A DNA stretch of 64,000 nucleotides from Acinetobacter sp. P8-3-8 (GCF_000214135.1 NZ_AFIE01000002.1:62001-126000), one strand, 5' to 3'. Numbered from the stretch's first letter, positions 37,468-47,225 are shown. Translations and numbers: made by a program. The notes: generated from the letters alone by a model not told the origin.

Positions 37468-37577
37468 TTGAATCATAGATTTATATCGTGCACATAAAAC
37501 TATGAAGGAAAAATTATTTAAACCTAATCAATGCACTCAAATCAAACGAGATCGATATTGCGCATCGTAAGACAGCA

Positions 37578-37862
37578 TTAGTTTAACCGAATACAACGCT
37601 TAAAATCTAAAACTAAGTCTGCAAATTGATCATATGAAAGCTTTTGTATCTGTGCGGGTAAAGATCCAACTAAAATCTCAGCATCATTTTCCAATACAGC
37701 AACACGCTGTTTATTTAGGACACGCGGGTCTTGAGCAAATAAAACAGCATCACCCATTAAAACAATATGGTCATGGGGAGTATAGAGGCGTTCTAATTGA
37801 TTTAAGATAGCATCAGTTTGCTGAAAAGAAGATTGAATTAAATATAGTGTTTTATCTGACAT
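37578..37862 (-). CDS. tusB: Sulfur relay protein TusB (DsrH family)
   Basis: This 94-residue protein has a DsrH-like fold (TLYLIQSSFQQTDAILNQL; VALMGDAVLFA-like segment DHIVLMGDAVLFA). It is the third subunit of the TusBCD hexamer that relays sulfur to TusE. Cys in DFKRCIRL is not in the usual TusB position. It lies 24 bp after tusC. Confidence 0.85.
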   Translation of the reverse strand: MSDKTLYLIQSSFQQTDAILNQLERLYTPHDHIVLMGDAVLFAQDPRVLNKQRVAVLENDAEILVGSLPAQIQKLSYDQFADLVLDFKRCIRLN

Positions 37863-37886
37863 GAATGATTACCTGATTTAAGCCTT

Positions 37887-38237
37887 TTACCAATACAGCA
37901 CGTGATCAAATGATTGAATAAATTCAGCATTTAAATCAACAAATGCAAGCTCTTGTTGTGATTGCGTAACGAAACTTGAGTTTTTATCCTTATTTTCTAC
38001 TAGAACAGGTGTTAAATCATAAAACTCAAAGCTATCCACCATGTTTGATGCGATTTTGAATGCATGCTTTAGACCATCAAATGCCAGTTCTGCATTTAAC
38101 AAACTCAATGCTGCATCTTGAAGCAACACTTTGACTTCACAGCCAAAAGTTGCCAAAACCATGGTTGCAGAAAGGCTCTCATGGACCTGTAAGCTGTTTA
38201 AATTGGCTTGGGTTAATATGACGAGTACAGTTTTCAC
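37887..38237 (-). CDS. tusC: Sulfur relay protein TusC (DsrF family)
   Basis: This 116-residue protein matches the DsrE/DsrF fold with VLVILTQANLNSLQVHESLSATMVLATFGCEVKVLLQDAAL. TusC has no catalytic Cys of its own in the relay; it scaffolds the TusBCD complex. It is 43 bp after tusD and 24 bp before tusB on the minus strand. Confidence 0.88.
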   Translation of the reverse strand: MKTVLVILTQANLNSLQVHESLSATMVLATFGCEVKVLLQDAALSLLNAELAFDGLKHAFKIASNMVDSFEFYDLTPVLVENKDKNSSFVTQSQQELAFVDLNAEFIQSFDHVLYW

Positions 38238-38280
38238 ACAATTTACCTTTTAAATGCAACAATTGAATAAAAATAACAAC

Positions 38281-38649
38281 CTAGAATTGAATTAAGCGAT
38301 CTGTAGATTGAACAGCATCTGCAAGTTCACCTAAGCCGACAAGTTCAAAGCCTTGAGCAAGGTTGGCAGTGTGAATTTGGTGGCGCTTGGCGTTCTCCTC
38401 ATCCGTTATTCCACGTGCTAAAGCAGCACTGACACAAACAGGGAGTGTTATTGCTAATTTCTGCCACTCGGCAGTTAAGTTGCGTTGATCATCAGGTATC
38501 CATTGCAAATTATTCGCAACTTGTACACCGTCTTGGTAGAAGAAAACACGGAAATGTTGATTTTTGCTTTTTAAAGCTTGCGCAAGACCCAAAGCATGCC
38601 ATGCATGGATGGAGTTTGGCGCAGAGGTGATTAGCAATAATGTACTCAT
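38281..38649 (-). CDS. tusD: Sulfur relay protein TusD (DsrE family)
   Basis: TusD takes the persulfide from TusA and passes it on inside TusBCD. The 122-residue protein has the active Cys in LPVCVSAALARGI near residue 72 and the DsrE core LLITSAPNSIHAWHALGLAQAL. It is the first gene of tusD-tusC-tusB and is divergent from galE with a 70-bp spacer. With tusE it supplies sulfur for tRNA 2-thiouridine; tusA and mnmA are not in the window. Confidence 0.9.
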   Translation of the reverse strand: MSTLLLITSAPNSIHAWHALGLAQALKSKNQHFRVFFYQDGVQVANNLQWIPDDQRNLTAEWQKLAITLPVCVSAALARGITDEENAKRHQIHTANLAQGFELVGLGELADAVQSTDRLIQF

Positions 38650-38719
38650 TGAAATTTCACTTGGAGAATGGAAGGCGACTTTGCAACATTCAAACTTGAT
38701 AATAAATAGGTAGTATACA

Positions 38720-39724
38720 ATGATTTTAGTGACTGGTGGTTTAGGCTTTATAGGCTCGCATGTGGTTTTAAGCTTGCTTGCTCAAGGGCAAGAGGTCGTC
38801 ATTGTTGATAACTTAGCCAATGCAAATTTACAGTCTTTAGAACGCCTTGAATATATTACGGGAATGTATATTCCTTTTGTCAAAATTGATATCCGAAATA
38901 CACCTGCTTTAAATAAAGTATTCGAACAATATTCGATTGATGTGGTAATTCATTGTGCAGGATTTAAGTCGATTGAAGAATCTGTGCTTAAACCGCTTGA
39001 ATATTACAATGATAATGTCAGTTGCATCATGAGCTTATTACGTGCCATGCAAAGAACTGGCGTGCGAAATTTAGTGCATATTTCAAGCATGGCTGCTTAT
39101 GCACAATCGAGCAAACAGCTAAATGAACACACGGCTTTTAATTATTCATATCCAAACCCATATATCAAATCGCAACAGATGATAGAAGAAATTATCCGAG
39201 ATACTTTTAGAACGGATAATGAATGGCGCATTGCTATTTTAAGAGTGGGTAATGTGGTCGGTGCATTTGAGCATGGCGTACTTGGTGAGTTTGTGGTGCC
39301 GATGCCGAAAAATATTGTGCCATTGTTATTACAAGTTGCTGCACAACAAAGAGAAATGATCGAATTACAGCAAAATGCACAGACGGATGATGGAACTGTA
39401 GAACGTAGTTTTATACATGTACTTGATGTGTGTGAAGCCATTCAAGCCAGTATTTTATGGTTGCAAGGACAACACAATGTCTGTGAAAGCTTTGATATTT
39501 CAGGACAATTATCTTCGATTCAAAATTTAATTAAAGTTGTTGAAGAAGTGACTGAAACAGAAATTCAGCAGTTTATTGCGCCGTATCAAATTGAAGAATT
39601 GGATCAAATTGGATCGAACAGCACGAAAGCACGGGATGTATTGCAGTGGCAGGCAAAAAGATCATTAAAACAAATGATTGAAGATGAATGGAGGTTCTAT
39701 CAAAACACCATGAATAATCGTTAA
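38720..39724 (+). CDS. galE: UDP-glucose 4-epimerase (GalE family SDR)
   Basis: This 334-residue extended SDR has the NAD-binding TGGLGFIGSHV at the N-terminus, VDNLANAN, and the catalytic YSYPNPYIKSQ with Tyr-x3-Lys near residue 145, plus the SSMAAY Ser. The C-terminal substrate domain has FIHVLDVCEAI, the common ERSFIHVxD pattern of GalE. It is expected to interconvert UDP-Glc and UDP-Gal for surface polysaccharide. It is not beside a capsule locus here. Confidence 0.85.
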   Translation: MILVTGGLGFIGSHVVLSLLAQGQEVVIVDNLANANLQSLERLEYITGMYIPFVKIDIRNTPALNKVFEQYSIDVVIHCAGFKSIEESVLKPLEYYNDNVSCIMSLLRAMQRTGVRNLVHISSMAAYAQSSKQLNEHTAFNYSYPNPYIKSQQMIEEIIRDTFRTDNEWRIAILRVGNVVGAFEHGVLGEFVVPMPKNIVPLLLQVAAQQREMIELQQNAQTDDGTVERSFIHVLDVCEAIQASILWLQGQHNVCESFDISGQLSSIQNLIKVVEEVTETEIQQFIAPYQIEELDQIGSNSTKARDVLQWQAKRSLKQMIEDEWRFYQNTMNNR

Positions 39725-39997
39725 AAGTTATATTTCATTAGAAAACGCACACAAGTGCAAATAATTATCGTTTACATTTGTGGTTGTATTGTTTAGCATT
39801 TGGTTGATATCGTTCATGCTATAAGATATTGAAAATGGTAAATACGTGATCAATTTAAAAATATGTTTTCGAATGAAGATTTGAGTATTGAGTTGATCAA
39901 TTGTGCTAACTATTTTAAGTTTAAGCATGATTAGAATGAAAGTTGTTAATGCAGTGAATACATATCGTTAGATTCGTTAGAAAAATTTGAGGTTGCT

Positions 39998-41392
39998 ATG
40001 CAAACACGTATTGAACATGACACGATGGGTGACGTTGAAGTACCAAGTGAGGCGATGTGGGGTGCGCAGACGCAGCGAAGTGTTGAAAACTTTAAAATTG
40101 GTACAGAGCATATGCCACGCCCAATGATCCGTGCGATGGGTTTAGTGAAAAAGGCTGCTGCGATCACCAATGCTGAACTGAATCAAATCCCACAAGAACT
40201 TGCAAAATATATTGTCGATGCCGCAGATGAAGTCATTTCTGGACAATGGGATTCGCAATTTCCTTTGGTGGTTTGGCAGACAGGTTCAGGTACGCAAAGT
40301 AATATGAACTGCAATGAAGTTATTGCCAATATTGCCAATCAAAAACTAGGCAATCCACTTGGTTCACAAAAACCTGTGCATCCAAATGATCATGTTAATC
40401 GTGCACAATCAACCAATGACTCATTCCCAACAGCCATTCATGTTGCTGCTGCATTACAAATCAATGAACTACTGATTCCTGCGGTAAAACGTTTAAGAGA
40501 TACCCTGAATCGTAAATCTGAAGAATTTAACGATATTGTCAAAATTGGGCGTACCCATTTACAAGATGCTACGCCGTTAACCTTAGGGCAAGAGTTTAGT
40601 GGATATGTGTCACAGCTTGATCATGGCTTAAAACGCTTACAACAAGCATTGGTTTGGCTATATGAGCTACCTTTAGGTGGGACTGCGGTAGGTACAGGCT
40701 TAAATGCACATCCTGAGTATGCTGAAAAAGCGGCTGAGCAATTGGCACAACTTACAGGCTTGCCATTCATTAGTAATCCAAATAAATTTGAAGCTTTAGC
40801 AGGGCGTGATGCGGCTGTATTTGCTTCAGGTGCATTAAAAACCTTAGCAGCAAGTTTAAATAAAATCGCCAATGATATTCGTTGGCTGGCCAGTGGGCCT
40901 CGTTGTGGTCTCGGTGAATTATCTATTCCTGAAAATGAGCCAGGTTCAAGCATCATGCCAGGTAAAGTTAATCCTACACAATGTGAAGCCATGACCATGG
41001 TGGTTGCTCAAGTGATGGGCAATGACACGACCATCAACTTTGCAGGTGCCTCAGGGAATTTTGAGCTTAATGTTTATATGCCAGTGATTGCATATAATCT
41101 TGTTCAATCTATTCAATTACTTGGAGATTCTTGTAATAGCTTTGATGAGCATTGTGCTGTAGGGATTGAGCCGAATCGTGAAAAAATTGATTATTTCCTT
41201 CATAATTCATTGATGTTAGTGACAGCGTTGAATCCTGTGATTGGTTATGAGAATGCAGCCAAAGTGGCTAAAACGGCTTATAAACAAGGCAAGACTTTAA
41301 AAGAAGTGGCTGTTGAATTGCAGTTGGTTACACCTGAGCAGTTTGATGAAGTGGTGCAACCTGCAAAAATGGTTCATCCAAATGCCAAGTAG
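39998..41392 (+). CDS. fumC: Class II fumarate hydratase
   Basis: FumC hydrates fumarate to malate without an iron-sulfur cluster. The 464-residue protein has the superfamily signature [15 protein letters not shown], the active-site THLQDATPL and [10 protein letters not shown], and [14 protein letters not shown]. Length and motifs match the oxygen-stable homotetramer. It is monocistronic, 273 bp after galE. Confidence 0.96.
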   Translation: MQTRIEHDTMGDVEVPSEAMWGAQTQRSVENFKIGTEHMPRPMIRAMGLVKKAAAITNAELNQIPQELAKYIVDAADEVISGQWDSQFPLVVWQTGSGTQSNMNCNEVIANIANQKLGNPLGSQKPVHPNDHVNRAQSTNDSFPTAIHVAAALQINELLIPAVKRLRDTLNRKSEEFNDIVKIGRTHLQDATPLTLGQEFSGYVSQLDHGLKRLQQALVWLYELPLGGTAVGTGLNAHPEYAEKAAEQLAQLTGLPFISNPNKFEALAGRDAAVFASGALKTLAASLNKIANDIRWLASGPRCGLGELSIPENEPGSSIMPGKVNPTQCEAMTMVVAQVMGNDTTINFAGASGNFELNVYMPVIAYNLVQSIQLLGDSCNSFDEHCAVGIEPNREKIDYFLHNSLMLVTALNPVIGYENAAKVAKTAYKQGKTLKEVAVELQLVTPEQFDEVVQPAKMVHPNAK

Positions 41393-41497
41393 CGACATAC
41401 TCAATGGCTTAGACTGTATCAATTGAGCATAAATCATCAGCAATAGTTTGTATCTCGATTCGAAGTGCGTACAATATGCTTTAGAGTTTTATTGTTG

Positions 41498-42001
41498 ATG
41501 ATGATTATGCTAGATATTTATTTAACGGATGTTCAGGAAAATGTGCAATTTAAGGATTACCCAAGTGAGCATCCTGTTAAATTTATTTTAAATTTCAAAA
41601 AAATATTTCCAAGTGTCATGGAGTTATTGCTCCCAGTTCTTCCGAATGATGAAGATTTGGAGAAAATGACTTGGGAATCAAATACTCAAGATTTTGAAAC
41701 ATTTAAAAAGTTGCTGACAGGTTGGGGCGTGATTGAATTACGCTTACAAGCGATTAGCCAATATAAAAATAAAAGCTTTGCAGATCAGTTGGTCAAGCAA
41801 GCCCAAATGAAACGTAAGGAATTTGCCAAACAGCAAAAGCAACTCACGACTGTTGAACTCGATTATTTATTTATGCATGAAGTACATGCTTTGATTGATG
41901 CAGAACTGGTTGAGCTGGGTGAAAAGTTCTATTTACCCGTTTTACGTGAGCTTTGGAAAAATACAGTTCCAGCAAAAGTGTTGAATGCGAAATTTGATTG
42001 A
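41498..42001 (+). CDS. Conserved protein of unknown function, helical
   Basis: About 167 residues, with a central charged helix rich in Lys and Gln (QLVKQAQMKRKEFAKQQKQL) and no signal peptide or TM segment. The longest frame begins at GTG 41465, but TTGTAT (41448) and TACAAT (41470) look like a promoter that would start transcription near 41482, so the ATG cluster at 41498-41507 is the likelier start. A terminator follows. I do not recognise the family. Confidence 0.6.
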   Translation: MMIMLDIYLTDVQENVQFKDYPSEHPVKFILNFKKIFPSVMELLLPVLPNDEDLEKMTWESNTQDFETFKKLLTGWGVIELRLQAISQYKNKSFADQLVKQAQMKRKEFAKQQKQLTTVELDYLFMHEVHALIDAELVELGEKFYLPVLRELWKNTVPAKVLNAKFD

Positions 42002-42025
42002 TCAGTCTGTATTTTAAGATTTGAG

Positions 42026-42052
42026 AAAAGACAGCGAGAGGCTGTCTTTTTT
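42026..42052 (+). terminator. Terminator after the unknown helical gene
   Basis: AAAAGACAGC (42026-42035) pairs with GCTGTCTTTT (42041-42050), with a 5-nt loop and more T. Confidence 0.9.
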
Positions 42053-42205
42053 ATTCGAGGCCGAGATGATTACGTGTAAGACTTTCAGTAAGATCATAAA
42101 AATAATATTTATCTACAAAAAGCAGTATAAAAATTATAATTGAATAAAAAAACATCCTTTATACTCTATTTGCTTACTTAATGAATAACAAACAAGGAAT
42201 GAAAA

Positions 42206-42808
42206 ATGCCTAATCACTTTCAAGCACTTATCGAAAATCGCCGTACCATTTATGCAATTGGGAAAAATGTAAAACAAAGTACCGATGAATTGGTTGAAAT
42301 TATTGAAAATGCAATTGTGCATGCACCTTCAGCATTTAACTCTCAAACCTCACGTGCTGTTCTGTTATTTGGTACAGAACATACTGCATTTTGGAATATG
42401 GTCTTTGATAAATTAAAAGAATTTCTACCCACTGATGAAGCTGTTGCTGCAACGAAAGGCAAAATAGACAGCTTTGCTGCGGGTGTGGGTACTGTTTTAT
42501 TCTTTGAAGATATGGATGTTGTCAAATCTCTACAAGAGCAATTTGCTTTATATGCAGATAATTTTCCAGTTTGGGCTGAGCATTCAACAGGGATTGCGCA
42601 ATTTGCAGTATGGACTGCGTTGGCTGAAAATGGTGTAGGTGCATCTTTACAGCACTACAACCCAATTATAGATGATCAAGTTCATGCAAAATGGGAAGTC
42701 CCTTCAAATTGGAAGCTCCGTGCTCAACTTGTCTTTGGTTCTATTGAAGCGCCAGCGGGTGAGAAATCATTTATCGATAATGCAACACGCTTTAAAGTAT
42801 ATAAATAA
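42206..42808 (+). CDS. Nitroreductase family protein
   Basis: This 200-residue protein fits the nitroreductase fold: ALIENRRTIYAIGKNV at the N-terminus for FMN phosphate contact, HAPSAFNSQTSRAVLL, and QFAVWTALAENGVGASLQHYNP in the C-terminal half. It resembles the YdgI/Frm2 subgroup of small FMN reductases. It probably reduces nitro or quinone compounds; true substrate unknown. AAGGAATGAAAA lies just before the start. Confidence 0.88.
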   Translation: MPNHFQALIENRRTIYAIGKNVKQSTDELVEIIENAIVHAPSAFNSQTSRAVLLFGTEHTAFWNMVFDKLKEFLPTDEAVAATKGKIDSFAAGVGTVLFFEDMDVVKSLQEQFALYADNFPVWAEHSTGIAQFAVWTALAENGVGASLQHYNPIIDDQVHAKWEVPSNWKLRAQLVFGSIEAPAGEKSFIDNATRFKVYK

Positions 42809-42836
42809 TTTTATTTAAATCTTTACAGTATTTAAG

Positions 42837-42864
42837 GGCAAATCTTGATGATTTGCCTTTTTTT
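42837..42864 (+). terminator. Terminator after the nitroreductase gene
   Basis: GGCAAATC (42837-42844) pairs with GATTTGCC (42850-42857), followed by seven T. Confidence 0.9.
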
Positions 42865-43378
42865 ATATGCTTGACAGGATTTTTTTGTTTTATGTAGTTC
42901 AGCTTTACTATTTTTACTCGATGATCAAATTTCCTCGGGGATATATTCAAGTTTTTTGAAGAAAAACAGTATATTGATTAGTTAGAGTATATAATTTATC
43001 AGAATAATGCGGTCGAATATTAATTTGTGATGATATTTCTGAACCCATTCGAATAATAATACTTCAATGCTTTGATTATCCATTTGTTACTGAACACAGT
43101 TGAGCACGCTAAAAATATCTTTAAGCATTCGAAACAATATTTAAATAGCCGATTTAATAAACTTGAATTTTCACTTTATTTTCTACCTTTGTATTATTGA
43201 CTAAATCCTGAATAAACAGATAGGTATTCATCAAATATGCTTTAAAATTGTGTAAAGATGCACTATAGTGGAACAAAGAAAGTTGAGCGTTGCGCTTGGT
43301 TTTTACTCAATTGGTTATCGCCAATTTCAAGCGTATAACATTCACTTTTTGTTTTTCTCTCAATATGAGCAATCAATT
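42865..43378 (+). other. About 500 bp upstream of the DUF2946-like gene
   Basis: AT-rich. The frame of the next gene stays open back to GTG 43268, but that part lacks family sequence. I see no hairpin, repeat or tRNA. It should hold the promoter for the cyd locus. Confidence 0.4.
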
Positions 43379-43846
43379 GTGTTAAGACGAAGTGGTTTAC
43401 TGATTGCTTTTGCAACAGTATTTTTACAGTTCGCGGTTTTTCTACAACCGTTATTACCTCAGCAATATCAAATTGCTCCGGTGTGCGAACTTGTCACTCC
43501 ATCATTACACATCTCTTCTTCAGTTGTATCTTCAGAACAACAGATTTCTCATTATCATCATTCAGAATCCAGTCGTGCATTTGTACTTGACCATGATCAA
43601 CATGCAAATTCAAATGAACTTGATGTAAATAACAAATATTCGCACCATCACGATCCAAATCATCAATGTCCATATTGTACTTTTTATGGACATTTGATCA
43701 TGCCACCCGAATTAGGGGTTCAGGAAGCTTTGGTTCGTATTCAGGTACGTTTATTAACTTTTGTTGAAAATTTTCAGCATATTTACTTTCAACTTCAACG
43801 TTTATATCTGATTCCTCAGGGACGAGCCCCTCCAAGTTTTGCATAA
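43379..43846 (+). CDS. His-rich DUF2946-like membrane-anchored protein
   Basis: About 155 residues from GTG 43379: one N-terminal hydrophobic segment (LLIAFATVFLQFAVFLQ), a middle part rich in His (HYHHSES, HDQHANS, HHHDPNHQ), a CPYC motif, and the end RAPPSF typical of DUF2946. His clusters and CPYC suggest metal binding, perhaps copper, in the periplasm. A longer frame starts at GTG 43268; I favour 43379 because RRSGLLIA is where the family begins. It lies 73 bp before the 77-aa gene of the cyd locus. Confidence 0.65.
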   Translation: MLRRSGLLIAFATVFLQFAVFLQPLLPQQYQIAPVCELVTPSLHISSSVVSSEQQISHYHHSESSRAFVLDHDQHANSNELDVNNKYSHHHDPNHQCPYCTFYGHLIMPPELGVQEALVRIQVRLLTFVENFQHIYFQLQRLYLIPQGRAPPSFA

Positions 43847-43919
43847 GTTTTAAGCTTCACTCATAGATAGATTTTTAAAATTATTTATGAATAAACAATA
43901 TCTTATGTAGAGAGCCAAT

Positions 43920-44153
43920 ATGTATTTGCACTTAAATCAACTGATGCAGGGTATTCGACAGATTCAGCCCAAATTTTTGTTGAAAAAAACAGCAATAAAT
44001 AAACTACAGACAGTGGCTTCTGTTCAAGTTTATGCTTTAGAAACAATGCTAAGAACACGTATTGAACAATATATATTCATCAATCGTCGTAATAATTTTA
44101 AATTCAACCATGCGGTTATTGATGGTTTGAAAATGGGTAAGGTGGTGCTATGA
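43920..44153 (+). CDS. 77-residue basic protein coupled to cydA
   Basis: This small protein is basic and mostly helical (KFLLKKTAINKLQTVASVQVYALETMLRTRIEQ), with no TM segment. Its stop overlaps the cydA start in ATGA (44150-44153), so translation of cydA is probably coupled to it. GAGAG lies before its start. It may only act as a leader, or be an assembly factor for the oxidase; I do not recognise the family. Confidence 0.65.
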   Translation: MYLHLNQLMQGIRQIQPKFLLKKTAINKLQTVASVQVYALETMLRTRIEQYIFINRRNNFKFNHAVIDGLKMGKVVL

Positions 44154-45610
44154 GTTTAGGATTTACCGCACTTGAATTGGCACGGATTCAATTCGCATTC
44201 ACTGTGTCTTTTCATATTATTTTTCCTGCAATTTCGATTGGTTTAGCCAGCTTTCTTGCTGTTTTAGAATGGCGTTGGCTCAGAACCAAAAATCCTGTGT
44301 ATCAAGACTTATTTAAGTTCTGGGTCAAAATATTTGCTGTTGCTTTTGGAATGGGCGTCGTTTCAGGTGTAGTCATGAGCTACCAGTTCGGAACCAACTG
44401 GAGTGAATTCTCTCGTGTCGCAGGTTCTGTGACTGGGCCATTACTGACGTATGAAGTACTCAGTGCCTTTTTCTTAGAAGCAGGTTTCCTCGGTATCATG
44501 TTATTTGGTTGGGGACGAGTTGGGCCACGTGCACACTTCTTTGCAACGGCAATGGTGGCACTTGGAACATGTATTTCAATGTTCTGGATTTTGTCATCAA
44601 ACAGTTGGATGCAAACACCACAAGGCTTTAGCATTGAAAATGGCATTATCGTGCCACAAGACTGGTTCGCAATTGTATTTAACCCGTCATTTCCATACCG
44701 TTTAGCGCATATGGCTGTAGCCGCGTTCTTGGTTTCAGCACTCTTGGTTGCTGCAACGGCTGCATGGCATTTGCTCAAAGGTCGCCGTGATGCATTGGTG
44801 AAAACATCATTCTCAATGGCAATGTGGATGATTTTAGTCCTTGCACCATTACAAGTTGTGATTGGTGATAATCATGGTCTAAACACTTTAAAACATCAGC
44901 CTGCGAAACTTGCAGCAATCGAAGGTCACTGGGAAACCAATAAAGGTGAGGGCATGCCTTTATATTTATTTGGTATTCCAGATATGGAAGCTGAAGAAAC
45001 TAAATATGCGATTGGTATTCCGAACCTCGGTAGCTTGATCATGACGCATACTATGGATGGTGAGGTCAAAGGCTTAAAAGAATTTGCACCTGAAGATCGT
45101 CCAAACTCTTTAATCGTGTTCTGGAGCTTCCGTATCATGGTCGGTCTAGGCATGTTGATGATACTACTTGCATTCTTGGCATTGGTTTTACGCAAAGGTG
45201 GAAAAATTTATGAAAATAAATGGCTACATCGTTTTGCATTTGTGATGGGGCCATCGGGATTCATTGCTTTACTTGCAGGTTGGTTTACCACAGAAGTCGG
45301 TCGTCAACCGTGGGTTGTCTATGGCGTAATGCGTACCAAAGATGCTTTATCTCCAGTTTCAGCAGAACAAGTCGGTCTGACTTTAATCATTTTCGTAGTG
45401 GTGTATTGCGTCGTCTTTGGGATCGGTATTTATTACATGCTCAAGCTTATGCACAAAGGGCCACAATTTATTTATGCATCACCTGAAGAAGGTGTGGTTC
45501 ATAGTGAAGAAGCTGTCATCCTTGCTTCGAAACGTCCATTAACAAGTGTTGATGAAAGCGTAGATTCAGACCCAAAAACTGACAATGGCAATGAACAGGA
45601 GCGTAAATAA
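44150..45610 (+). CDS. cydA: Cytochrome bd-type quinol oxidase subunit I
   Basis: Subunit I carries the hemes and the quinol site of the proton-non-pumping terminal oxidase. The 486-residue protein has nine or so TM helices, the N-terminal ARIQFAFTVSFHIIFPAISIG, and GRQPWVVYGVMRTKDALS of the Q-loop region. At 486 residues it fits the short-Q-loop, CioA-like group better than E. coli CydA (522). It overlaps the 77-aa gene by 4 bp and cydB by 1 bp. Confidence 0.93.
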   Translation: MSLGFTALELARIQFAFTVSFHIIFPAISIGLASFLAVLEWRWLRTKNPVYQDLFKFWVKIFAVAFGMGVVSGVVMSYQFGTNWSEFSRVAGSVTGPLLTYEVLSAFFLEAGFLGIMLFGWGRVGPRAHFFATAMVALGTCISMFWILSSNSWMQTPQGFSIENGIIVPQDWFAIVFNPSFPYRLAHMAVAAFLVSALLVAATAAWHLLKGRRDALVKTSFSMAMWMILVLAPLQVVIGDNHGLNTLKHQPAKLAAIEGHWETNKGEGMPLYLFGIPDMEAEETKYAIGIPNLGSLIMTHTMDGEVKGLKEFAPEDRPNSLIVFWSFRIMVGLGMLMILLAFLALVLRKGGKIYENKWLHRFAFVMGPSGFIALLAGWFTTEVGRQPWVVYGVMRTKDALSPVSAEQVGLTLIIFVVVYCVVFGIGIYYMLKLMHKGPQFIYASPEEGVVHSEEAVILASKRPLTSVDESVDSDPKTDNGNEQERK

Positions 45611-46614
45611 TGATTGATTTATCTCTAATTTGGATTGTAATTATTGCCATTGGTGTATTTATTTATGTGGTACTCGATGGTTTCGATTTAGGTCTTGGTA
45701 TCCTGTTTCCATTCGTAAAAGACAGTCGTGAACGTGATGTCATGATGAATACGGTTGCACCTGTTTGGGATGGTAATGAAACGTGGATGGTTTTAGGCGG
45801 TGCAGCACTTTATGCAGCATTTCCAATGGTTTATGCAACAGTCCTTTCGGCTTTGTATTTACCCATTATCTTGATGGTGGTTGCGCTTATTTTTCGAGGC
45901 GTTGCCTTTGAATTTCGCTTTAAAGCCAATAGAACAAAGCACTTGTGGGATAAAGCCTTTATCGGTGGATCATTTTTTGCAAGTTTTTTCCAAGGGATGA
46001 TCTTAGGTGCTTATATTCAGGGCATCAAAGTTGAAAACCATATGTATGCAGGTGGGGGCTTAGATTGGCTTACACCATTTACAGTGTTTACAGGCGTTGG
46101 TGTGGTCGTACTTTATGCAGCACTGGGGTGTGGATGGTTAATTTTTAAAACTGAACTTGATCTGCAAGATCGTATGTATAAGTTGATGCCTAAATTAATC
46201 ATTGCCTTGTTTGTAATTTTTGGCGCCGTGAGTATTTACACACCTTTGGCACATCCTCAAATTGCAGAACGCTGGTTCAATCCACAACAATTGATGTATT
46301 TCAGCCCTGTGCCTATTTTGGTGGTTGTATTTACATATTTAGTATATCGATCATGTAAAAAGCGCAATGAATTAAGTCCATTCATTTATACATTGGCTTT
46401 GGTGTTTTTAGCATACACAGGCTTTATGATCAGCCTTTGGCCATACATCATTCCGCCATCAATTACGATTTGGGAAGCAGCATCACCACAAAGTAGCCAA
46501 CTATTTACGCTGATCGGTGCATTGATCTTGATTCCAATTATCTTGATTTATACAGGACTTTCTTACTGGGTTTTCCGTGACAAAGTTCGTATAGGTGATG
46601 ATGGTTATCATTAA
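45610..46614 (+). CDS. cydB: Cytochrome bd-type quinol oxidase subunit II
   Basis: This 334-residue partner of CydA has eight or so TM helices, with GFDLGLGILFPFVKDSRERDVMMNTVAPVWDGNETW near the N-terminus, the standard CydB block. It binds no heme but is required for assembly. Its ATG overlaps the cydA stop by one base. A 35-aa membrane microprotein follows 115 bp downstream. Confidence 0.94.
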   Translation: MIDLSLIWIVIIAIGVFIYVVLDGFDLGLGILFPFVKDSRERDVMMNTVAPVWDGNETWMVLGGAALYAAFPMVYATVLSALYLPIILMVVALIFRGVAFEFRFKANRTKHLWDKAFIGGSFFASFFQGMILGAYIQGIKVENHMYAGGGLDWLTPFTVFTGVGVVVLYAALGCGWLIFKTELDLQDRMYKLMPKLIIALFVIFGAVSIYTPLAHPQIAERWFNPQQLMYFSPVPILVVVFTYLVYRSCKKRNELSPFIYTLALVFLAYTGFMISLWPYIIPPSITIWEAASPQSSQLFTLIGALILIPIILIYTGLSYWVFRDKVRIGDDGYH

Positions 46615-46640
46615 TTTGATGATAGAGCAGATATGAATCC

Positions 46641-46676
46641 TTGCTTAGGTTTATTTAGTTAAAATAGCCTAAGCAA
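46641..46676. promoter_or_regulatory. Leader motif copy 3, as an inverted repeat after cydB
   Basis: TTGCTTAGG (46641-46649) on the plus strand pairs with CCTAAGCAA (46668-46676); the right arm is part of AAAATAGCCTAAGCAA (46661-46676). The hairpin lies between cydB and the microprotein gene. No ATG follows the motif on the minus strand here. Confidence 0.6.
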
Positions 46677-46728
46677 TTTCAGCAATCATTTTATTTTTCA
46701 TGATACGAATTTGGAAGGATATAAATCA

Positions 46729-46836
46729 ATGAAGCTTTCTCAAACACAATGGTTTATTTTACTTTGGATCGGTGGCTTTTTAACTTTGGCCATTATTGCT
46801 GGTTTTTTTAGAATGTTAATTCAATTGGCTTATTGA
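46729..46836 (+). CDS. 35-residue membrane protein of the bd oxidase (DUF2474/CydX-like)
   Basis: Reading ATG 46729 to TGA 46836 gives one TM helix (residues 8-28, WFILLWIGGFLTLAIIAGFF) with a short charged N-terminus and LIQLAY end. This fits the DUF2474 microproteins found after short-Q-loop cydAB, which play a CydX-like part in oxidase stability. GGAAGGA lies 9 nt upstream of the ATG, a strong ribosome-binding site. It is too short for common gene finders. A terminator follows. Confidence 0.75.
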   Translation: MKLSQTQWFILLWIGGFLTLAIIAGFFRMLIQLAY

Positions 46837-46865
46837 TCAATATATTTTCATTTAAAAATTTGTTT

Positions 46866-46890
46866 AAAGAGGTCTTTGAGGCCTCTTTTT
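46866..46890 (+). terminator. Terminator after the cyd microprotein gene
   Basis: AAAGAGG (46866-46872) pairs with CCTCTTT (46882-46888), with more T following. Confidence 0.85.
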
Positions 46891-46933
46891 ATTGCCTGAA
46901 ATTTGTAGTGTTTATATATGGGGGAGTGCATTT

Positions 46934-46948
46934 AAATAGCCTAAGCAA
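46934..46948 (-). promoter_or_regulatory. Leader motif copy 4
   Basis: Minus strand TTGCTTAGGCTATTT, preceded by TTCAA as in the roxA and tusE copies. An ATG lies 2 nt after it (46931-46929) and opens a 27-codon frame ending at 46848 that runs through the terminator; that frame is probably not a gene. Confidence 0.55.
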
Positions 46949-47225
46949 TTGAACTATTCACAATTTTTTAGTTCCCAAATTCTCTATAAACATAAGTTCT
47001 CATATCTTAATTTATGTGATTTAAATAGGTATAAATAAAAAATTTGTGACATAAATTAAACAATATCAATATTAAGAAAGACTAAAATATAAATGAAAGT
47101 CTTTTTAATGCTAGAAGGTGAGTATTCAAAATAAAAAAGAAATTTTACGTAATTTTAGTGACTGATTTATTTAGAAAACTCACACAAAATCATATAAAAG
47201 AGCAGGGTCAATCAGGAGTAAAACA

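Larger units (their letters stand above)
46837..47225. other. Intergenic region after the cyd locus
   Basis: 389 bp, AT-rich. It contains the terminator at 46866, one leader motif copy at 46934 and the promoter region for the gene at 47226. No other structure seen. Confidence 0.5.

Noticed and set aside
46848-46931. A 27-codon minus-strand frame starting 2 nt after a leader motif copy.
   Set aside because: It runs through the terminator hairpin of the cyd transcript and has no protein-like features; only the motif makes it notable.
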